64,000 nt of DNA, from the NCBI RefSeq assembly GCF_023065955.2, contig NW_026622985.1, positions 73,893,931 to 73,957,930 on the forward strand, written 5' to 3'. Of this stretch, positions 36,501-44,450 are shown piece by piece. Made by a program: the position numbers and the translations under genes. Each line of letters begins with the position of its first letter. The first letter of the stretch is position 1. Under the pieces are notes generated by a model, which searched no databases, had not been told where the DNA came from, and was given only the letters and a program-made list of their open reading frames with translations. The DNA is from Ursus arctos (lineage: Eukaryota > Chordata > Mammalia > Carnivora > Ursidae).

Positions 36501-39500
36501 GTCTTGAAACTAGATGTGAGAAGAAGTGAACGAGGTCTCGGGATCCCCTCCAAATACTAATTTATGGAAAGCAAAATTCACTATTCCAGAAATATCAAAG
36601 TTGTTCCAACCAGTTTCTGCCTAATGGGTCAAAATACTGTTTCTAGGTTTCACATTCTCACTTTTCACGCATAATTTTTTAATAACTTAAACAACGCTTC
36701 AACCAAAGCATATTCAAACATTTCAAAGGTTAACTTATTTTACTAACTTAGGAATTTTGTTAAAAAACTGAGTTAAAGTAGCTTACAATGGTATATTTAC
36801 AATATAACATCAAATAAATTGGTAAAGAGAAAAATGATGCAGAAGGAAATAAGGTTAGGAAAGCAAGATGGATTTCTGTGGCTGGTATTTAAAATGCATT
36901 TTCATGACTCCACTTGCTAATTGGGGCCTAGATTTGGTTCTAAGTTTTCCAGCAGCCAACTCAAATAGTGTATGATATCTTCTAGAACATTCATTTAAAA
37001 TGCCATGACTAATGTCTTAGACATGAATGAAATAGACCCCATTAAATGTATTCAGAATGCTGAATAGAAGATTCATGCTTTATACTGACTTAATTTTATG
37101 ACTTCCTATTGTATACTTCAGAATATTCTAACGGGTCACACTTATTGATATAACAACATTTTCTTTTCTAGACAGACTAAACAGCAGAGTTACTCGATGC
37201 TGATAACTTTAATTTATAGACAGATAAATTTAATTTATAAAAATTTATAGACAACCAATCAAAAATAAGAAGGGGGAAAAATGGGACTTACCGAACAAAT
37301 TTCCTAAACTTGCATCCATTTTTATTTCAAATACTTGAGAAATAACATAAAATGTCAGTAAAAATACTGCCACAGCTACCACCAACTTTGCAGCACCTAG
37401 AAAAGCGCGGAAATAATTCAGCATGAGCTTGTGAGACCACAGAACTTCTTTGAATGCATTTTCATGAAAAACTTAAGTTTACAAAAAAATTTCTTAAAAC
37501 TAAACTTTATCTCATGGATCTTGTTTTTACTTGAGTTACAACAAAAACTGCACCAACCATCCATCAAGATAAGGGATTTTCCTGATCCAAGAATTATCGG
37601 ATTGGCTAGCAACCCAAACACAGGACTGACTGCTTGACTCAGCTGCCTAATTTTTTCATGAAAAAACAAAACAAAACCACCAACAACAAAAAAACAAACC
37701 TGCTATCAAGGGCTGGCTGACTACACAAAAGTACCCTGGCAAGTGGAACACCATCACCAAGTATGCTGGATGATGCATCCCTAATCCTTGCCAAGTATGA
37801 AGGGCAATACTGCACAGGGACAACACAAAAATGCTGGACCTTATGGAGATACGTCGGCAACAACCAGGATGCTCACTAAGTGAGGAACTCTCAAGTGAAA
37901 TGTAACCGGTTTACTGTCCTATCACCAACCAACCCATCTCTGAGAGCTACACAAGCGCTGCTGGTAGGGCGAACAACAGAGTATTCATCTGCGTACTTAA
38001 TACTAGCTTAAGACAGGCCTCCTCGAATCCTTAGAGGACTTAATCTGGCACCTGTCACATATGCTTCATAATGCAATTACATGATAAGCTCCATCAAGAC
38101 ACACTTGTAGACCTTCGTACCTTTCTATCTTTAACCATTTCTGAGTCCCTTACAGAGTTAGCACGGCGACTACTCGCTAAGTAACTGCTTAGTAGGAATC
38201 AACAACTTATCTTTTTTTCTCCAGGCAAATCTAGGAAAGAAAAAAAATTGTGCAAGACAGGAAAGGAAATGGAAAATGATGGGCAAGAAACATCCTCCTC
38301 TTTCCCCTAGAATCTCAGAGCATCTCACTAGGTTATTCAGGAACAATACTAATTTTTGCCTGTACAATCTCCATTCCCCTCTTACCAAAAGTTTAATCTA
38401 TATTGATCTAAAAGAGGTAGATGGGATCAGCAGACATCTCTCCACCCTTAAGGAAACAAAAGCCCAGAGGTCAGGCAACTGCACAAGATTACAAATAACT
38501 TAGCAGCAGAAGGCCCAGATCCAGGGATCCTGAGAGGGCCCAGTGCTTGGTACGGTATCCATTCTAACACCAAATTACCACATTCTCCTAAAACACTACC
38601 AAAACTCGACTCAGTAGGTAAGGAAAAGTAAAAACAAAACAAAACAAAACAAAAACCAAAAACAAAAAACAACTATGTTCTTCTAATTTCCTAAACCCAA
38701 AGAACTAAGACTACATCCTTCAAGGAGTGGCAAGAGAATGAACTGCTGATGCCGGCAAAGGGCCAGTGATGCTGAGAAGTATCGGTTTCACAGAGCCACT
38801 CATTTCTATTTAGAAACGCTCTATAAACACAGAAATGAGATGGCAGTGAGGAAGTCTGACTACCCTAATCAATCTCCCTACCTCCGTTTCCAACCTTTTC
38901 CTCTCCAAAAATTACATATTTTCAAAAGTAACTGCAAGTTGCCTGCATGTTTAGTGCATAAGAGAGCAAAATTCCAATAGGCTTTGAGCTCTTGCCCCCA
39001 AGGATCTAGCAGAATGCCTGACGCAGCCATACTCTCAACAAGTGTTTGCTAATAGATGAATGGTCAGAGGTGACACATTCCTTCTTGATCACTTAAGACC
39101 AAGGGCTTGAAGACTCTGTATTACATGACAGTCTTAACCACTCACTTCTAGCAATCACGAGCACGAGCAACCAGAGATAACTGTTCCCTGTCCCTTACAG
39201 CAGATACATGAAACCTTTACTGTTTAAGATTAAAATAGTGAAATGAGTAAAATATCAACGGTTATAATACGTGAAAGTTCTAGACTAAATTCAATACCAA
39301 GTTAGACCTGAGCCTACACTAAACAAGCTATCTGCATCATATATACACATATGTACACAGACGCATTCGTCTATACAATACACACACACCGCATTTACTG
39401 AGTGCCTTCTAGAGAGCTAAATGCTTTATAAGCATAATCCCATTTGCACAGCTTTTCAAGGTATTATTTTCATTTTACAGATTAGAAATCAAGGCTCAAA

Positions 39501-41444
39501 ATTTTCAGATCACTTGCCTAAGGTCATATAACTAGTTAGCGGCAGAAGTGAGTCTTCAACCCAGACCTATTCACGGACACTGGACCATCAGAGGAACTAG
39601 GAGGAAATAAAAGCTCTACGGCACAGAAAAGCTAGAGATGGAGAAATGAACTGGTAACAGAACAAACAGATGGTCCCCGAGAGGAGCAGGCAGGTGGAGA
39701 CTAGCACAGCCACCATAATGGTAGAGTTCTAGAACTTCTGTTACAGAGGGGTCCCCTCCAGAGCTAGTCACCACCCAACTCTGGACATAAAGGGGCCTGA
39801 TGACACCACACCACGGTCCCCATTCTTAACTTCCCGTGAGATTCTCTTCCCTCTAGCCATGGACTGCACTAATCTGAGTGTGTCCCTATTTTTCACAAAT
39901 CAAAAAGCATACACTTTAGACACCGTTGCCTTACTGTAAAAATAAAGGCTGTATGAATATTTCAAAGCAACCACATTTTCTTAAATTAGAAGACATTAAT
40001 CACACTAAAGGCAATAAATTAACAGCTTATCTTCTCTCTTCACTCATCAAAACCAATCCCTTCAAGACCTATACTAGGAACAGTGTCAAACTAAGCACTC
40101 AGTGAATAATTATTTATCAATTAACCTTGGAATTAATTGTTAGAGAAATGAACTAAATGAAAATTTGATTTCAACTAGAATGAATGTAGAATTATGTGAA
40201 GAAGAGAAAACTTTCTTTGATTATTTCAATCACTACGTTTCATTAACGTACTTTTAAATCATGTGGAGACATGTGATCAATAGTCCTGCCGTAGTCGAAG
40301 GTCATTAAAAAAAAAAAAAGACACTGTAATACGTTTTTTTAAACTACAAACAAACTCTTAAGTTTCTGGGAATACTTTCCTTCAATAATTGAATAGCTCT
40401 TCGAAAAAGGATAGTTTTGTAAGTTCACCACTGAAGGGTCCAGATTTCCAAATTTCTGCAAGGGCATCTGTGAACAACCCTGGTATCTCTGCTTAATGAG
40501 CATGATGTTTAATCACCTGCACCTGATTCTACAGAATGATCACTGAAGCAGGAAGCCTCGTTTGTTCACCCACCTTGACTTCAGACACTGCTAAGAGATG
40601 CCCCCCGCAGGAAAATACTTGGCTTGCTGGTGAGAAGATGATAATTACAAGAAAGACTATCTCGATTTTGAGCAATTACAAGTTATCTTCTATGCTGGAA
40701 ACACACGTAGTGGAAATTTCTATGTCAAGTGTGCGTTTCCTCTAGGGCCTCGGCTGTGCTGAAGGAGGGGCGGGGCTGGGAGAACACACTTACTTTCATG
40801 ATCAAGGCAGGAAGGGGTCAGCAGCCTCTCTCATTATTTATGCATCTTTCTATAATGTTTAAAGATAGTTTCCTTAATACTATGAACATCAAGCTGTGTT
40901 TTGCAATTTCCCCAATATGCTGCCTGAAGGATGCTCTTACACATAGCCTCACTTCTGCAGATTGGACTCGAACCAGCAAATATTCCCTTAAGCAAACACA
41001 CATTTTACCGAATTGTTCACATACACTAGTTTCCGCTTAAGTACATATATAGAAAAGATGTAAGCTTTTAAACTTTATGACTTATTTTTCTCAAAAAGCT
41101 AGAACTTAGCAAAAACAAAAATCAGTCTCCCTAGGTTGTCAAAATTGTTCTTTATATGGGCATTTTATTCTCGCAGGCAAATAAGCTTAATGTGTAAGAA
41201 CATAAACATTAAAGCCATAACTTAAAAAAATTTCGTATAATTTCCACAAAAGTCTGTCCAATTTGTGATTTACTGACTACATAAAAAAGTAGGTGAAGTA
41301 GTGATTTAGTCTGTTATATATATCAGCTTTGTTCTTAATATAGAAAACGATTATTTACTCTCTCCTTCAACTGTTTAAATAAACACGTTATACAAAAAGT
41401 AAAATTTTTTCTATTGAATTAAGTATCTTACCTGCTACCCTCAT
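3974..41444 (-). CDS. FAM3C: FAM3C (ILEI) spliced coding sequence, 9 coding exons
   Basis: Joined minus-strand exons 41444-41432, 37396-37292, 29367-29338, 28173-28050, 18753-18695, 17537-17487, 15532-15448, 4764-4638 and 4063-3974 give 684 nt, 227 residues plus TAA, the known length of mammalian FAM3C. Seen: a short basic N-terminus, one hydrophobic signal/anchor segment (about residues 9-27), a linker, then the FAM3/ILEI globular domain (about 55-225). Cysteines fall at 58, 64, 86, 185 and 221. In the published ILEI structure four form two intramolecular disulfides and Cys185 is available for a covalent dimer; all five are present here. Recognisable blocks include [26 protein letters not shown] and the C-terminal [11 protein letters not shown]. 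Established for the family: a secreted cytokine-like protein that promotes epithelial-mesenchymal transition and is translationally regulated downstream of TGF-beta. Compared with the human protein as I recall it, Ser138 (Ala) and Glu167 (Asp) look like conservative changes. No frameshift or stop; an intact gene. Confidence 0.97.
4064..4637 (-). other. FAM3C intron 9
   Basis: 574-nt intron, GTTAGT...ACAG, A/T-rich, with no repeat I recognise. The shortest intron of the gene. Confidence 0.9.
4638..4764 (-). CDS. FAM3C: FAM3C exon 9
   Basis: 127-nt exon, acceptor CCTTTTAAG, donor GTTAGT. Encodes residues 156-198: [32 protein letters not shown] and [11 protein letters not shown]. Cys185 of the CGG turn is the residue reported to mediate covalent ILEI dimers. 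Ends exactly on a codon boundary. Confidence 0.97.
5747..5953 (+). repeat. Can-SINE, full length, arctoid subfamily
   Basis: GGGGTGCCTGGGTGGCTTAG head, CTTCGGCTCAGGGCGTGATC block, and AAATAAATAAAATCTTT plus A-tail. Target duplications AAAGAAACACTAGGTA (5731-5746) and AAAGAAACATTAGGTA (5954-5969) differ by one base. Confidence 0.95.
6107..6692 (-). repeat. L1 LINE 3' end
   Basis: Read on the minus strand: GCTACTGGGTATTTACCCCC, ATGAATGGATAAAGAAGATG, AATGAAATCTTGCCATTTGC and GGGGATGGGGTCATAGG, ending in an A-tail (T-run at 6107-6117 on plus). This is the ORF2 end and 3' UTR of a carnivore L1, interrupted by a TG repeat. Confidence 0.9.
6490..6520. repeat. (TG)n microsatellite inside the L1
   Basis: About 15 TG units where the L1 consensus has a short TATA-like stretch. 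Confidence 0.95.
8210..8224 (+). repeat. Homopolymer G15
   Basis: Uninterrupted run of 15 G on the plus strand, which is the template strand of FAM3C. Confidence 0.95.
8404..8604 (+). repeat. Can-SINE
   Basis: Head GGGGGCCTGGGTGGCTCAG and tail CAAATAAATAAAATCTTT plus A14. There is an internal deletion after CAGGGTCCTGGG. Flanks AAGTTTAG/AAGTTTAA suggest a short target duplication. Confidence 0.92.
8815..9035 (+). repeat. Can-SINE, older subfamily
   Basis: GGGGCACCTGGGTGGCTCAG head, ACTCTTGATTTCAGCTCAGG body and AAATAAATTAATAAATAAATA tail. Divergent from the arctoid type. Confidence 0.9.
10090..11510 (+). repeat. Ancient L3/CR1-like LINE fragment
   Basis: Decayed reverse-transcriptase tail and 3' region. 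Recognisable pieces are TTTTTATCAATGACTTCGAT, AGACTACAAAGCTTGGATCA, GACCTGACTTGGCAGTGG and AATGTGATGTGACC, in CR1 order. No open frame. Assignment is by recalled consensus, boundaries approximate. Confidence 0.6.
10210..10263 (+). repeat. G-rich purine tract
   Basis: A6 then G8, GAGGGAGGAGGAAG and G8-type runs with GAGGAGGAGGGAGG. Almost pure purine, with at least four G-runs of three or more. Confidence 0.9.
11621..11823 (+). repeat. Can-SINE
   Basis: GGGGCACCTGGGTGGCGCAG to an A18 tail. Target duplications AAAATGGGCTTCT (11607-11619) and AAAATGGGCTTCC (about 11833-11845). Confidence 0.94.
12196..12415 (+). repeat. Can-SINE with A6G11 tail
   Basis: GGGGTGCCTGGGTGGCTCAG head and AAATAAAATCTTT-like tail, followed unusually by a run of 11 G. 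The duplication CTTTTGGGTA occurs at 12186-12195 and 12418-12427, so the G-run lies within the inserted unit. Confidence 0.92.
13312..13493 (-). repeat. Can-SINE
   Basis: AAGATTTTATTTATTTATTT tail complement, GACCCTGAGATCATGACCTG, and head complement CTGAGCCGCCCAAGTGCCC. Forms an inverted pair with the next SINE, 209 bp away. Confidence 0.94.
13703..13909 (+). repeat. Can-SINE, young arctoid subfamily
   Basis: GGGGCGCCTGGGTGGCACAG head, GCGGTTAAGCGTCTGCCTTC, GGCGTGATCCCGGCG block, then A-tail. A perfect 17-bp target duplication AAGAAATTGTAATAGTG (13687-13703 and 13908-13924) shows a relatively recent insertion. Confidence 0.97.
14200..14945 (+). repeat. Old L1/HAL1-like LINE 3' end, copy 1
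   Basis: Pieces such as AATCTCATCAATAACCAAAG, TAAGGAAATAAAGGTATTG and CTGGAAATAGCCTGAGGGTC, and the terminal CTTTTCTAGATTTTCCAAAT, follow the order of mammalian-wide L1M/HAL1 3' ends. Family not resolved. Confidence 0.6.
14985..15410 (+). repeat. Old L1/HAL1-like LINE 3' end, copy 2
   Basis: TTTCTAGGAACTTACCTTAA, GGATGTTTATCGAAATGTTA and ATGTTAATAGTGTTTATCTG repeat a segment order already used in copy 1, so this is a second fragment or a duplication. It ends about 40 bp from FAM3C exon 8. Confidence 0.55.
15448..15532 (-). CDS. FAM3C: FAM3C exon 8
   Basis: 85-nt exon, acceptor TTCTTCAG, donor GTATGT. Encodes residues 128-155 ([19 protein letters not shown] and MGTYDDGAT) and two bases of Lys156. 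Ser138 sits where I recall Ala in human. Confidence 0.96.
15533..17486 (-). other. FAM3C intron 7
   Basis: 1.95-kb A/T-rich intron with no clear transposon. I see no exon or RNA gene. Confidence 0.9.
17487..17537 (-). CDS. FAM3C: FAM3C exon 7
   Basis: 51-nt exon, acceptor CTTTCAG, donor GTAAGT. Encodes residues 111-127 ([17 protein letters not shown]) and the first base of Asp128. Phase 1 at both ends, so it could be skipped in frame. Confidence 0.96.
17538..18694 (-). other. FAM3C intron 6
   Basis: 1.16-kb intron, GTAAGC...CTTTCAG, A/T-rich, with no repeat I can name confidently. Confidence 0.9.
18695..18753 (-). CDS. FAM3C: FAM3C exon 6
   Basis: 59-nt exon, acceptor CCTTCAG, donor GTAAGC. 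Encodes residues 91-110 ([19 protein letters not shown], after completing Val91) and the first base of Gly111. The glycine-rich turn and INVALVN strand are typical FAM3 core. Confidence 0.96.
19832..20263 (-). repeat. L1 ORF2 3' fragment, inverted
   Basis: The minus strand has the L1 order: GAAAGCTTTTGCACAAAAAA, GACTGGAAGGTCAACCTACT, TTTGCAAACTATATATCTGA and AATAGGCATTTCTCAAAAGA. A plus-strand A-run (20246-20263) abuts the ORF2 side rather than the 3' side. Confidence 0.85.
20300..21425 (+). repeat. L1 LINE 3' end
   Basis: Plus-strand AATAGACATTTCTCTGAAAA, GAGATACCACTCAACACCCA, ATGGATGAACCTTGAAAACA and a terminal ATCTCAATAAAGGTGTTTAA. It is split by a Can-SINE at 20355-20575. Confidence 0.88.
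20355..20575 (+). repeat. Can-SINE nested in the L1
   Basis: GGGGGCGCCTGGGTGGCTCAG-type head, CTTCGGCTCAGGGCGTGATC, and a long A-rich tail. The duplication AAAAATGGCCAGGGT (20338-20352 and 20576-20590) is perfect and restores the L1 when the SINE is removed. Confidence 0.96.
22530..22600 (+). repeat. Tandem duplication of about 32 bp inside the L1
   Basis: AAAAGAATCAACATTACTAC occurs twice, about 32 bp apart, each after an A-run and followed by ACA(C/A). Confidence 0.85.
23642..23698. repeat. (GAA)n microsatellite inside the L1
   Basis: About 13 AAG/GAA units followed by short AAT units. TTC repeat on the FAM3C transcript strand. Confidence 0.95.
25710..25726 (+). promoter_or_regulatory. 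CTCF-type motif in FAM3C intron 5
   Basis: CCACCAGAGGGCAGCAG matches the CTCF core (CCASYAGRKGGCRS type) at essentially every informative position. It is not inside a recognised transposon. Occupancy is inferred, not shown. Confidence 0.6.
26028..26222 (+). repeat. Old nonautonomous DNA transposon fragment (hAT-like)
   Basis: TTTAGCAAACTATATAGCCC, GGGACAAATCTAGCCAACTG and CCTGTTTGCTTTTGGTTTTA follow the known element whose ends read GGCAAACTACGGCC. A second, inverted relative lies at 45577-45897. Confidence 0.55.
26457..26555 (-). mobile_element. Young, extremely 5'-truncated L1 insertion
   Basis: Only 99 bp of L1 3' end: GGGGATGTACTGTATGGTGA plus CTAACATAATATAATAAAAA then A-tail on minus. 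It is flanked by a perfect 17-bp duplication TGACACTTGATGTTTAT (26440-26456 and 26556-26572). The sequence matches an L1 3' end I associate with bears and seals. Confidence 0.9.
26692..26890 (+). repeat. Old DNA transposon fragment, CpG-containing
   Basis: GGGGTTACTCAACCTCAG, GAAAGGCTGTCCCGCC, and AATGTCCCCTGCGGAGCAGA with ATCATCCCCACCGAGCAG resemble a common mammalian terminal-inverted-repeat element. Family not assigned. Confidence 0.4.
28050..28173 (-). CDS. FAM3C: FAM3C exon 5
   Basis: 124-nt exon with donor GTAAGT. The acceptor reads CCCCCCGAAG, preceded by T7A6, a somewhat atypical polypyrimidine tract. Encodes residues 51-90 ([19 protein letters not shown] and on to KICLEDN) with Cys58, Cys64 and Cys86, the start of the globular domain. 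Ends with two bases of Val91. Confidence 0.96.
28428..28742 (-). repeat. L1 3' UTR fragment
   Basis: Minus strand: GGTTGGGGGATGGGCAAAAT, GGGTGAAGGGGAGTAGGAGA and TAAAAATGAAGAAGTCAGAG, then TTGAATCTCTGTTTTACACC and an A-rich end. Confidence 0.8.
28743..28950 (+). repeat. Can-SINE, older subfamily
   Basis: GGGGAACCTGGGTGGCGCAG head, GGTTTCAGTTCAGGTCCTGA, and AATGAATAAATAAATCTTTT tail. The duplication AATTCAGGATGGGGGAGG flanks it (ending near 28744 and 28966). Confidence 0.93.
29338..29367 (-). CDS. FAM3C: FAM3C exon 4 (30-nt microexon)
   Basis: Only 30 nt. The acceptor is a T-run followed by CCTAG; the donor is GTAAGT. It enters with two bases completing Ala40, encodes RSALDTAAR, and ends with the first base of Ser50. 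It joins in frame to exon 5 (T|CT = Ser). The length is divisible by three, so skipping would remove ten linker residues without a frameshift. Confidence 0.94.
29690..30118 (-). repeat. Old L1 3' UTR fragment
   Basis: Plus-strand CATGAGACATAATCGACACA, TGTGTGAGTTTAGGTGTATG, AACCCCTGGTAACCACCATT and CTCTGAGTTTGTCC are the complement of the L1M 3' region order. Confidence 0.75.
31218..31400 (-). repeat. MIR SINE
   Basis: TTATAAGTACTTTTTCATGT, ATCATCCCTATTTCAAAGAG and AAACTGGGAACTGAGAGG, then a degraded tail. Matches reversed MIR. Confidence 0.55.
32306..32512 (+). repeat. Can-SINE, older subfamily
   Basis: GGGGAGCCTGGGTGGCTCAG head, CTTGATTTCAGTTCAGGTCA body and AATAAATAAATAAAATCTTT tail. Confidence 0.93.
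33527..33715 (+). repeat. Old L1 3' end fragment
   Basis: TTGTATCCATGTTGATATCC, TGGTTGTGCCACTGTAGATA, AAGATGTTACCCATATGAGA and ACAATTATCTCAAAAAGTTG follow the L1 3' terminal order. Confidence 0.7.
34430..34930 (+). repeat. Weak L2-like region
   Basis: GTGTTAGAGCTGGGTGAAGC and later AAGGGGC, GAGGAACCAGCACGAGCAAG and GGGAGGGGCAGGGC blocks resemble an L2 3' region. Highly diverged and uncertain. Confidence 0.3.
35132..35330 (-). repeat. Can-SINE, young arctoid subfamily
   Basis: TTTTAGATTTTATTTATTTA tail complement, GATCACGCCCTGAGCCGAAG and GTGCCACCCAGCGCCCC. A perfect duplication AAAGTGGTTTTCTT (35118-35131 and 35331-35344). Confidence 0.96.
35778..35839. repeat. TA/TG/CA-rich simple repeat
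   Basis: TATAATATACATACATATTA, then a TG run and CACATATACACATATACA. Confidence 0.85.
35840..36004 (-). repeat. Can-SINE, tail partly replaced by purine repeat
   Basis: T-run, GAGAGGGAGAGGGAGAGAGA, GACCCTGAGATCATGACCTG, and head complement CTGAGCCACCCAGATGCCCC. Confidence 0.92.
36335..36490 (-). repeat. MER5A-like hAT-Charlie DNA transposon
   Basis: CAGCAGCACCTGGGAGCTTG, TTAGAAATGCAGACTCTCAG and GCCCCATCCCAGACACTGAA are the characteristic MER5 core. Confidence 0.8.
37292..37396 (-). CDS. FAM3C: FAM3C exon 3 (signal/anchor segment)
   Basis: 105-nt exon between acceptor TTTTCTAG and donor GTAAGT. It completes Gly5 and encodes residues to Phe39 plus the first base of Ala40. It carries the hydrophobic run [17 protein letters not shown], the secretory signal or membrane anchor, followed by [15 protein letters not shown]. 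Confidence 0.96.
38635..38670. repeat. (AAAAC)n simple repeat
   Basis: AAAACAAAACAAAACAAAAC followed by related A/C runs. Confidence 0.85.
38985..39065 (+). repeat. L2/MIR 3' end fragment
   Basis: AGCAGAATGCCTGACGCAGC and CAACAAGTGTTTGCTAATAG follow the AGCACAGTGCCTGGCACA...AATAAATGTTTG pattern. Confidence 0.5.
39398..39590 (-). repeat. MIR SINE
   Basis: ACTGAGTGCCTTCTAGAGAG, TTTATAAGCATAATCCCATT, ATTATTTTCATTTTACAGAT, and GGTCATATAACTAGTTAGCG: complete reversed MIR order. Confidence 0.85.
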
Positions 41445-41486
41445 GTTTCGTTTTTCAGTCTATGGCACTTTTCATTAAACAACCTC
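41432..41486 (-). CDS. FAM3C: FAM3C exon 2 (5' UTR plus start codon)
   Basis: 55-nt exon. The acceptor is TTTTAG before 41486 and the donor is GTAAGA after 41432. The start codon at 41444-41442 encodes MRVA plus the first base of Gly5 (phase 1). The start has A at -3 in a GAAAC-ATG context, adequate for initiation. The 42 upstream nucleotides are 5' UTR and contain a six-codon upstream ORF (separate entry). Coding part is 41432-41444. Confidence 0.93.
41455..41475 (-). promoter_or_regulatory. Upstream ORF in FAM3C 5' UTR
   Basis: In exon 2 the minus strand has ATG AAA AGT GCC ATA GAC TGA, a six-codon ORF ending 10 nt before the FAM3C start codon. Its ATG has T at -3 and A at +4, a weak context, whereas the main ATG has A at -3, so leaky scanning is expected. 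The spacing is too short for efficient reinitiation at the main ATG. Confidence 0.6.
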
Positions 41487-44284
41487 CTAAAATCAAAAGA
41501 AAAGGCAAACATCATTAGGTCCAGAATGAGCATTCCCGCCTAGATTTGAGTTTGACTTGAAGTATATATAATGAACTGATTAGACAAATGTCATGACATT
41601 TCTAAGTATTCTACCAATATGGACACTGGGCCTGGCTCCTTCCACTGGGACATAAAGCTCCTGAGAGGAGGGTCTGTGTTTTCTACTGTTGTGTCTCTAG
41701 CTCCCTAATTTCGGTGAACGGATGTAAGAAGTCCTGCCATCAAGCATGTGAATGGAAGATAATGCCCCTTATTATTCTCAGTGATTATGTGTTTCTAAGG
41801 AACTTTTGATACTAAGTTCCAAACTTCCAGTTTGCAGGTGAGGCCCTAAGAGATGAAGCTGCTTGTCCAGGCTCGGAACAAAATACTGGTAGAAATGGGG
41901 CTAGCCCGCAGGTACCCGGGCTCCTACTCCAGGGCTCACTCCAGTCCATGATGCTGCTTCATATTTCATACAAGAGAATACAGGGGCACTATGACAAGCA
42001 CTTTACAGCAAAGGCTTATTTTAATATCAGGATCCTCTTCCTCTTCGTGGTTTCAATTTAAGTTTGTAAAAGAATATATTCAAAAGTACCGAATTACAAT
42101 TTTAAATATTCCAGTAACTATCATCAATGACAGTGTATGTTACACATCAAAGAAAGAAACTATTCTCTGATATTATTCTATGAACAACAAGAAATAGATG
42201 CTGGAAAAAAAATCTTTGTATGTGTATGTGTGTTTCCCTCCTAGGAAATAAGATAGGTGAAATTTTAAAAAGAAAATGAAAAAGCAAGTAAATGAGTTTG
42301 ATAGGAAGTTCAGGCTCAGGTTTAATACAGACAGCTGCCATGGTCTACTCCATCTAAAGAAAGTTTTGATTAATGAATCTGAAACCTCTGTTTTTAGATT
42401 GTATTTGATACTAATGTTTCAATGTCGATGTCTGATCTAGTAACTCACATAATGTTTTAAATAAAAATAGCAGCACACCCCTGAAGGATACAGAAAGGAA
42501 GTGGGACATCCAGTTTGTTCATTCACCAGTAAGAAACAGGCCAGGGTGGGGGTGGTGAGCATCCAAAGACCAGTGCTCTTATGCAAGCTCCCTTTCTTCT
42601 GCCCAATGTACCCTGAAGAAAATATCAACATTTACACTAATAGCGAATGGAACATTACTGATGATTTCTTTTCCTCTGTTAGTTATCTGAACACCTTGCA
42701 CATAATACGAAAAGCCAGTGTTAATCAATCTATTTAAGCTAACTACTTATCCACGGACCAGGAAAACACTAAAAGGAAACAACAGATAGTAAAGTATCCA
42801 CAAGCCATCACATAAAAGCAGAAAAAAAAAAGTCCTTGGGTTTTCAAATGAAATCCCTGACTGGTTTTAAATCCTCTTTTGACTTCCAGCAAAATGGAAG
42901 GCCACGCTCACAATACACACAGACCTTTCCTCCCAGTAAATATTCCAAAATAACTTCGCTCTTACCTGTGTGTGGCCTAGAAAATTTCTTTGGAAGTGGG
43001 ATAAGCAGTTGGGCAGACTCTTGCTGTTCTCCTTCACTATTTCCATTCCCTGCTGAGGCCACGCCCCCGCAGCCCACACAGTCCCCGCCTCACAAACCCG
43101 CCACCTACCTGCACTGCCCCGCAAGCCTGCTTCTAAACTGATACTAAGAGGACCACGATAAGCGACTACAAATGTCTAGCGGAACTCATGTTTTCCATTA
43201 AATTTCTGAGAGAGCATTTCGTAAAATCTCTAAATTAAAATCTCACAAAATCTCAGCCGTAACACATTTTTAATTAGTTTGCTTATGACTAAAATTAATG
43301 ATGCAAGAGTGTAGATCAGCGTAAGGAAAAAGTACTGAATATGTTTGAGAGCAAATCAAGGGACATGTTTACAACATGCTAATTCCAAGTCATCCCTAAC
43401 TTGTCTTCTTAGGAGGGCACTGAAAAACAAAGAAAATCATTACATATAATCATCTCAAGGAGAAAAAAAGCAGAAATTTAGTGGAATATACTTGGCATAA
43501 ACCTCAGGCTGAACCCCCAACAATCAAGCATGGATAAAACAGTTTCACGGAAAATTAACACAACAGTAAAAGGGTTAAAAGTCCTCGGCTGGAAATTCAC
43601 AGCTCTTTAATCCAGAAGCGACAGGTGAAAAAAAATTATAGTTTTTCTGATACACTCATTAAAAAGGTAGAGATATAGAAATTAGAGCTCTTTACCAAAA
43701 CCAGAATACTGGTGGTAGGAAAAGCACTTTTAAGACAGACTAGAAAAGGAACAAAACCGAAAACACGTGATAGCACCTTTGCTCCCCAAGAGTGTAGTGT
43801 AAATCAAAACAATAAGTTCCAGTGTTTTCAATCAATGCTCAAACCCAGTCAGGTTGCTAACGTGGAGAAGGGCACAATCGTCCGAGAGTCTGCTGCAAGG
43901 AGGGCCACCACGGTGCCCCTGGGCAACGGAACAGTAAGTACGTGACCCAGACTGCAGAAGACAGCCCACGGTGGATCTCAGACTCACACCCTGAATTTCT
44001 TTGAATACCCTGTCATTTAAACATTTCCTTGAACCCAACTCCTACTTTGCTCTGATTTGGTCATGTTTTATTAAAATCAGGCCTGAATCAACAGGCCTCA
44101 ACGTAGAATCGATCAACTTGAAGACAACAGATAAAAACACGGGTCAAGTGATACTTTCATTCTCTCCTTGAGAAGTACACTAGAGTTACCACAGGCGAAT
44201 GACAAGAACACCATGCTATAATCAACAAAATAAGCCATAAAAACAATTATTTACCAGGAGGGGAAGAGTCTTGCCAACTAAAAT

Positions 44285-44450
44285 AAACCAGGTACTAACG
44301 CATTCAACAGTGCTTTTCGGACACATTCTTATTTTATGTAATCTTCCCAGCAGCCCCGTAGGTGTAGTGGGTGTTTCGATGGCAGTAGAAATGAGGTCAA
44401 GGAATTTGTCTCAAGTCATACGAAGGGTAAGTGAGAAGCTGATAGTACAA
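44285..44450 (-). repeat. MIR SINE, diverged
   Basis: TTTTATGTAATCTTCCCAGC, AGCCCCGTAGGTGTAGTGGG and GTCTCAAGTCATACGAAGGG match reversed MIR. Confidence 0.55.

Larger units (their letters stand above)
29368..37291 (-). other. FAM3C intron 3
   Basis: 7.9-kb intron with L1, MIR, Can-SINE and MER5-like fragments. 30120-31200 and 31410-32300 hold A/T-rich sequence in which I see no gene. Confidence 0.9.
37397..41431 (-). other. FAM3C intron 2
   Basis: 4.0-kb intron with MIR/L2 fragments and mostly unique sequence. No other exon recognised. Confidence 0.9.
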
